The notes under the pieces: model-generated
The model's input: only the letters and a program-made list of their open reading frames with translations
Told to the model about the DNA's origin: nothing
Databases searched by the model: none
In this document: positions 14,716-18,250 of the stretch, in pieces
Layout: each line of letters begins with the position of its first letter
Numbering within the stretch: the first letter of the stretch is position 1
Assembly: GCA_041687475.1 (NCBI GenBank)
Contig: JAWLBW010000061.1
Location: 1-18,250, forward strand
Reading direction: 5' to 3'
Length of the DNA stretch: 18,250 nt
DNA from: JAWLBW01 sp041687475
Lineage (GTDB): Bacteria; J088; JAWLBW01
Made by a program: the position numbers and the translations under genes

Positions 14716-15780
14716 ATGACGCTTCCCTTATCAGCCTGGAAAATCATCGACAGAATCGAATGGTCGCTTCTCGAACCCCTTCCCCTCAAGCAACTCATTG
14801 ACGCGATTCAGCCCGAGCTCGCTCAACTCGTGCCTGCTCCCTGGTCGCTGTTGACCGAGTACGACCCGGAAGAACAGCACTCGCACCGCTGGTATGCAAG
14901 GAACTTTCCAGACGGCTGGTTCGAAAATTACCCGCAAATGGCCGATGAAGACTTCGTGCGCGACGCCGCGCTGCGGCAACCCCACAGGGTGCTGGCCGAA
15001 GACGACATTCTTCCGCTCGCCGAACTCAAGAACACCCATCTGTACCGGGAAGCGCGGGCCCGGGGGCTGTGCATCGAACACGTCATGGCCGTAGCCTTTC
15101 CGGTAGGTCCCGAGGCCGGGGGCGGCCTGGCCCTGTTTCGCGAAACCGGGAAAGGCTTCAGCGAATCGGAACGACAAGCCATTGCCGAAATCGTTCCCTC
15201 GCTTCGCACCGCTTTCCGTTTCGCCCTGCGCAGCAAGCGCGCCTCCATACAGGCCGATTTGCTCGAGGGCGCATTGAGCGCATTCGGTACCGGAATCGTT
15301 TCGGTTTCGCCCAAGGGACATGAGGAACTTCGCACGGCCTATGCCAACGAAGTGATCGCACGTTGGTTTCCACCTCACGAACGCCGGGGCGAGCTACCGC
15401 CGGTCATTGCCGACCGCATGCACAGCTGGATACGAAAAGGCCTGCCGACGCGCCCTCCGGCCCCCATGGTTCTGCGCGGCGATTGCGTCGATCTGGTGGT
15501 AGCCTTTCACTCGATCAATCTCGACGGAACGCTGTACCACTTCGTCACGCTGCGCGAAAACGCTCACGAAACGAAACTTCCCGAAGCGTGGAAAACGATT
15601 CTCACGCCCCGGGAAGCCGAGGTGGCCGGACACATTCTCAACGGTCGCTCGAACGAGGCCATCGCCGCGCTGTGCGGGTGTGCCCTCTATACGGTGAAAA
15701 AGCACATACAACACATCTTCGATAAGCTGGGCGTACCGAGCCGCAGTGCTCTCTGCAGCCTTGCGGCACGCAGCGCCTGA
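14716..15780 (+). CDS. LuxR-type transcriptional regulator with GAF-like sensor domain
   Basis: The 354-aa protein has a GAF-like N-terminal region (about 20-170; FPDGWFENYPQMADEDFVRD, then HLYREARARGLCIEH and GGGLALFRE...GFSESERQA), a PAS-like middle (about 178-285), and a LuxR helix-turn-helix (296-354; LTPREAEVAGHILNGRSNEA ... TVKKHIQHIFDKLG). The N-terminus does not clearly match the classical autoinducer-binding domain (PF03472), though its W/Y/D pattern is reminiscent. It resembles single-component LuxR regulators with unknown ligands. AAGGAG (14705-14710) fixes the ATG at 14716. Its stop codon abuts that of the LuxI-like gene on the other strand (TGA then TCA), making a convergent regulator/synthase pair. 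It is the obvious candidate to bind the palindrome at 16612-16637, but that is inference. Confidence 0.88.
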   Translation: MTLPLSAWKIIDRIEWSLLEPLPLKQLIDAIQPELAQLVPAPWSLLTEYDPEEQHSHRWYARNFPDGWFENYPQMADEDFVRDAALRQPHRVLAEDDILPLAELKNTHLYREARARGLCIEHVMAVAFPVGPEAGGGLALFRETGKGFSESERQAIAEIVPSLRTAFRFALRSKRASIQADLLEGALSAFGTGIVSVSPKGHEELRTAYANEVIARWFPPHERRGELPPVIADRMHSWIRKGLPTRPPAPMVLRGDCVDLVVAFHSINLDGTLYHFVTLRENAHETKLPEAWKTILTPREAEVAGHILNGRSNEAIAALCGCALYTVKKHIQHIFDKLGVPSRSALCSLAARSA

Positions 15781-16560
15781 TCAGACCGCAGCCGCCAGGC
15801 CCGCTTCCGTGCCCTCGAATTCGGCGCGCGTCTCGTAAGGAAGCGCAGCGAGGTCGCAGACCAGCGGTATGGCAAACATGCGAAATCCGCCGTCGTAAAC
15901 GGGCCTTCCGGTGTAACGGGCCCCCATGCGCGTGGCGAAGATAGACAGCGTGCGGGGAAAGCGAGGCCCTTTCACGGCGTCGACCGGAATGCGGTGTGAA
16001 CCTCCGGTCGGCGCCGACTCTTCCTTCAGTGCCGAGACACGATATCGGTCGCTGACGAAGCCTTTTTTCCGTGCCAGCTCATAAACCAGGGCGGCGTCTT
16101 CGGGCACATCCGTTTCGGTGTTGGCCGACGCAACCCAGTGCGTTACCCCGAGCATGCGACTGACACGATACATCTCGCCGTACAAGACCATGAGGGCGCC
16201 GCTGCTGCGTGCCGCCGCGATAACCGACGAACGTGGTGTCTCGGCAACGCTTACGTCCTGCCGGGCAAAGTCGGCCAGGTCGTATTTACGTTCCATGTCG
16301 AGGCCGAAACGGCTTCCGTTTTCGGCGGCCACTTCGACATTCGGCATGAGCAGACGCACCGTGGCGCACGGCCGGTCGTCGAGGTAGGCCACGAAGTGAA
16401 AGGTGCTTTCCAAGGTATCAAAGGCATCAAACTCCCTGCGCGTGAAATAATCCTGCCTGCGCAGGTACCGGCATTCGTCGACGAACACCTGCCATCGCAC
16501 GCGAAGCGCGTCATCCAGCTCTTTTCGCGATTCAGCAATTACGCATCGAAGCTTTGGCAT
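15781..16560 (-). CDS. LuxI-like GNAT acyltransferase (acyl-homoserine lactone synthase / FeeM-like)
   Basis: This 259-aa protein has the residue pattern of autoinducer synthases, which join a fatty-acyl group to an amino compound. R22 and F26 (R-x3-F), E43, D45 and D48 (EFDAFD), R69 (TVRLLMP) and E107/R110 (AETPR) match the conserved set of LuxI/EsaI in order and close in numbering. The Trp usually near position 34 is not evident. It is longer than LuxI (about 190-230 aa), with a C-terminal extension, so N-acyl amino-acid synthases (FeeM) or exosortase-associated acyltransferases are alternatives. AGGAGG before the ATG at 16560 fixes the start over an earlier in-frame ATG at 16599. It is convergent with the LuxR-type gene and divergent from the diiron oxidase. 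The product is probably an acylated signal or amino lipid. Confidence 0.8.
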   Translation of the reverse strand: MPKLRCVIAESRKELDDALRVRWQVFVDECRYLRRQDYFTRREFDAFDTLESTFHFVAYLDDRPCATVRLLMPNVEVAAENGSRFGLDMERKYDLADFARQDVSVAETPRSSVIAAARSSGALMVLYGEMYRVSRMLGVTHWVASANTETDVPEDAALVYELARKKGFVSDRYRVSALKEESAPTGGSHRIPVDAVKGPRFPRTLSIFATRMGARYTGRPVYDGGFRMFAIPLVCDLAALPYETRAEFEGTEAGLAAAV

Positions 16561-16587
16561 ATAACCCTCCTGTAATGCTGAGAGCAG

Positions 16588-16616
16588 AGTGTATGCCATG
16601 GGGGCGGCGAGGTGAA
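16588..16616 (-). promoter_or_regulatory. Promoter of the LuxI-like acyltransferase gene
   Basis: Minus strand TTCACC (16616-16611), exactly 17 bases, TACACT (16593-16588), each 4/6 to consensus. The -35 lies inside the palindrome at 16612-16637, and the predicted start site (about 16581) is about 43 bases from the palindrome centre. Confidence 0.5.
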
Positions 16617-16637
16617 TACCACTTTGGTGTTATTCAC
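16612..16637. promoter_or_regulatory. 26-bp interrupted palindrome, lux-box-like operator
   Basis: GTGAATACCAC (16612-16622), spacer TTTG, GTGTTATTCAC (16627-16637); 10 of 11 arm positions are complementary. It sits midway between the divergent acyltransferase and diiron-oxidase genes and overlaps both candidate -35 elements. Its sequence is not the Vibrio lux box consensus. It also overlaps an unused in-frame GTG at 16612 upstream of the oxidase gene. Confidence 0.65.
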
Positions 16638-16661
16638 GAAAAGGCCTTCCATCGGTAAGCT
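16633..16661 (+). promoter_or_regulatory. Weak, mirror-image promoter of the diiron oxidase gene
   Basis: TTCACG (16633-16638), exactly 17 bases, TAAGCT (16656-16661). The -10 matches only 3/6, as expected for an activator-dependent promoter. It is placed symmetrically to the acyltransferase promoter about the palindrome centre. Confidence 0.35.
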
Positions 16662-16692
16662 CACAGAAACTCTTTCGCCTGTGGAGGCACAT

Positions 16693-17376
16693 ATGGAATC
16701 GCCCATCGTCAAAGCCCTGAATGAAGAGGTCACGAAGCTACTCGAAGCGCTTGACGCCAACCCTGCGGCACGCGCGCTTTTCGACGGCTCGTCGGACCTC
16801 GGCACCTATGTTTCCTTTCTGACCGAAACCTACCATTACGTGCGCTACACCCACCCACTGCTGGCACGCGCGGCCGAACGTCTGAAGGAACTCGACGATC
16901 GGCCCCACATGGCGGCCCTGTACGACACCAAGGCCCAGGAAGAATTCGGTCACGACAAGTGGGCCATGGACGATCTGACCGCGCTCGGCTGCCGGTACGA
17001 CGACGTTCACTACCGTAACCCGTGTCCCGCCGTCGAAGCCTACATTGCGTGGAATCAGTTCATGGTCGAGAGCAACCACCCCACGGGCTATCTCGGTACC
17101 GCCTACATTCTCGAAGCGCTTTCGACCGAACGAGCCAGCCTGGCCGCCGAGAAAATGGTTGCCGCCGGCGCCATTCCCAACATTGAAAACGCCGTGTACT
17201 ACCTGCGCGGTCACGCCGAAGCCGACGGCGGCCACGTCTTCGCCCTGGGCAAGATGCTGTCGAAGGTAACCGACCCGGCCGAAATCGACATGATTGTAAT
17301 GTCGGCGCGCGTCACGCGCATGACATATGTGGGCATGTTCGAGAGCATTGCCGCGAAATCGCTGCAGCCGGCCTGA
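16693..17376 (+). CDS. Haem-oxygenase-like diiron oxidase (iron-containing redox enzyme family)
   Basis: The 227-aa all-helical protein fits the haem-oxygenase-like diiron oxidase/oxygenase family (TenA/PqqC/CADD fold; UndA and SznF are characterised relatives), which uses two irons and O2 to oxidise small molecules or fatty-acid-derived substrates. Candidate ligands are E45 (TETYHYVRYTHP), E84 and H87 (EEFGHDKW), E141 or E146 (EALSTERAS), and H174, D178 and H181 in RGHAEADGGHV. The GGAGG 6 bases before the ATG at 16693 decides the start; an in-frame GTG at 16612 falls in the operator palindrome. It is divergent from the LuxI-like gene and probably co-regulated, so it may modify the acyltransferase product or precursor. 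Exact reaction unknown. Confidence 0.82.
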   Translation: MESPIVKALNEEVTKLLEALDANPAARALFDGSSDLGTYVSFLTETYHYVRYTHPLLARAAERLKELDDRPHMAALYDTKAQEEFGHDKWAMDDLTALGCRYDDVHYRNPCPAVEAYIAWNQFMVESNHPTGYLGTAYILEALSTERASLAAEKMVAAGAIPNIENAVYYLRGHAEADGGHVFALGKMLSKVTDPAEIDMIVMSARVTRMTYVGMFESIAAKSLQPA

Positions 17377-17407
17377 GCGAAGGCCACCCCCCTGGAATCT
17401 GTTCTAC

Positions 17408-17437
17408 AAGCGCCCGCCCGACGGGCGCTTTATATTT
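17408..17437 (+). terminator. Rho-independent terminator of the diiron oxidase gene
   Basis: AAGCGCCCG (17408-17416), loop CCCGA, CGGGCGCTT (17422-17430): a perfect 9-bp stem followed by TATATTT, 32 bases after the stop codon. Confidence 0.85.
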
Positions 17438-17461
17438 CTGCGCCTAACAAACCTGAGCCAT

Positions 17462-17490
17462 TTGACTAGGGAGCGTAACAATGCCACAAT
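17462..17490 (+). promoter_or_regulatory. Promoter of the 144-aa protein gene
   Basis: TTGACT (17462-17467, 5/6), exactly 17 bases, CACAAT (17485-17490, 4/6). The region is AT-rich compared with the rest of the window. Confidence 0.5.
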
Positions 17491-17492
17491 TG

Positions 17493-17508
17493 CTATTTTT
17501 TAAAATAG
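17493..17508. promoter_or_regulatory. AT-rich palindrome at the transcription start of the 144-aa gene
   Basis: CTATTTT (17493-17499), TT, AAAATAG (17502-17508), perfect 7-bp arms. It covers the predicted start site and lies just before the ribosome site, so it could be an operator or a 5' hairpin that limits translation. Confidence 0.45.
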
Positions 17509-17520
17509 AGGGGGAATTTC

Positions 17521-17955
17521 ATGAGGCCAGTATCCACGGCAAAGTACCTACGCTCCTTCAAGGATGAGACGTTTTCCGTCAACATCGAGCCGCTGCGCGA
17601 GACCAGTCCGGGTATTCAGGTGCAGCTGCGCGGGCAATCGAGCGACGAGGGAACCCGTTTCTACATTGACATCGTCAAGCAGTTCATTACCGAATACGGC
17701 GAAAACTGCTGTGCGCTCATCGACCTTGACGGCGCCAAGGTCGAAATGAAGCACTCGGGCATGTTTGCGCGTGAACTTCGCGACAAGCTGCAGTCGCCGG
17801 CCGCCATGATCGGGCTGAATCCGGTGCTGCGCATCATGATGGAAGCGACGAACAAGATGATGGGGCGCGAGCTGCATCGCGCCTTCAAAACCCGCGCCGA
17901 AGCCGTGGCCTGGCTTACGGAGCAGATGAAGAGCCGGGGCAAAGTCGCCGTCTGA
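17521..17955 (+). CDS. SpoIIAA/STAS-like small protein, function unknown
   Basis: The 144-aa cytosolic protein resembles the SpoIIAA-like/STAS group by pattern only: an N-terminal beta region (FSVNIEPLRETSPGIQVQLRG), a central strand CCALIDLDGAKVEMK, a helix (FARELRDKL), and a C-terminal FKTRAEAVAWLTEQM that matches the end of that fold. STAS-like proteins bind partners or small ligands rather than catalyse. The start has a strong AGAGGGGG ribosome site 6 bases upstream. It stands alone between its own promoter (17462-17490) and terminator (17976-18004). The leader's palindrome suggests specific control. Family assignment is tentative. Confidence 0.75.
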   Translation: MRPVSTAKYLRSFKDETFSVNIEPLRETSPGIQVQLRGQSSDEGTRFYIDIVKQFITEYGENCCALIDLDGAKVEMKHSGMFARELRDKLQSPAAMIGLNPVLRIMMEATNKMMGRELHRAFKTRAEAVAWLTEQMKSRGKVAV

Positions 17956-17975
17956 AGGAGATCGGCACCGATTGG

Positions 17976-18004
17976 AAAAAGGCCACCTTGCGGTGGCCTT
18001 TTTC
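17976..18004. terminator. Perfect Rho-independent terminator after the 144-aa gene
   Basis: AAAAAGGCCACC (17976-17987), loop TTGC, GGTGGCCTTTTT (17992-18003): a 12-bp perfect stem with A- and T-tracts on both sides, so it should work in both directions. It begins 20 bases after the stop codon. Confidence 0.92.
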
Positions 18005-18250
18005 ATTGGTTGCGATCGGTTGCGAGCCCACGTTGCGCTCCGTCGGGGGCATTGGTTCCGGGAATCAGGCCGCGCGTTACCGGGGCGGAAAGTCTACAAT
18101 GTGCCCGGCGAAAATAAGGCGGCGCCGTCCCTGCCTTTCGTCGCCGTATCCGGCCGAGAACGCGCGCGGAAATAGCCCGTACAGCCGTAACATCAATCCA
18201 TCCATGCTTCTATCCCTCTGCGTATGCGTTGTCTCTTCAAAGCGTAGAAG
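18005..18250. other. Right-end intergenic stretch, no gene recognised
   Basis: I see no convincing coding frame. The only local structure is a direct repeat of GGTTGCGA (18008-18015 and 18018-18025) and an isolated -10-like TACAAT (18095-18100). A short open frame running from the terminator to 18175 has no ribosome site. Confidence 0.4.

Noticed and set aside
18008..18025. Direct repeat GGTTGCGA x2 considered as an attachment site or start of a repeat array
   Set aside because: Only two copies, 8 bases each, with no integrase, mobile gene or further copies nearby.
17972..18175. 67-codon frame starting in the terminator
   Set aside because: It begins inside the terminator stem, has no ribosome site and its translation has no domain features.

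Overview
The window looks like a GC-rich chromosomal segment from a Gram-negative, diderm bacterium. The evidence is two lipobox lipoproteins, a type II secretion inner-membrane module (GspL, GspM and an AsmA-like GspN) and a LuxI-like acyltransferase. GspN of this form is best known from deltaproteobacterial and leptospiral lineages, so I favour a deltaproteobacterium-like or deep pseudomonadotal organism. This is inference; there is no rRNA gene or other firm taxonomic marker. I saw no tRNA, rRNA, CRISPR array, insertion sequence or phage gene. Most genes have ordinary codon use, tight spacing and sigma70-like promoters.

Layout. 1-2448 (minus): a TPR-repeat lipoprotein cut by the window edge, with its own promoter, preceded by an Fe-S uracil-DNA glycosylase. 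2581-4415 (plus): a histone-deacetylase-family hydrolase coupled by a 4-base overlap to an uncharacterised 298-aa protein. 4425-10040 (minus): a compact operon mutL-miaA-gspL-gspM-gspN, with junctions that overlap by 4 bases or lie within 2 bases. 10160-12653 (minus): a secreted legumain/caspase-like cysteine protease with an EF-hand loop, and upstream of it a lipoprotein with two staphylococcal-nuclease domains, the first lacking key catalytic residues. A strong hairpin-plus-T-tract terminator separates these two. 12811-14317 (plus): an orphan NarL/FixJ response regulator and a sugar-1-phosphate nucleotidyltransferase, each with its own promoter.

The most interesting part is 14318-17376. A LuxR-type regulator with a GAF-like N-terminus (plus) meets, stop codon against stop codon, a LuxI-like acyltransferase (minus). 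The acyltransferase keeps the R-x3-F, E-x-D-x2-D and E-x2-R residues of acyl-homoserine-lactone synthases. It is transcribed divergently from a haem-oxygenase-fold diiron oxidase. Between these two genes lies a 26-bp interrupted palindrome (10 of 11 arm positions matching). It overlaps the -35 elements of two mirror-image promoters, and its centre is about 43 bases from each predicted start site, which is lux-box geometry. I infer a signal-controlled circuit in which the acyltransferase and the oxidase make and modify an acylated small molecule.

The right end holds a 144-aa SpoIIAA/STAS-like protein with its own AT-rich promoter region and a perfect terminator. The last 246 bases carry nothing I can call.
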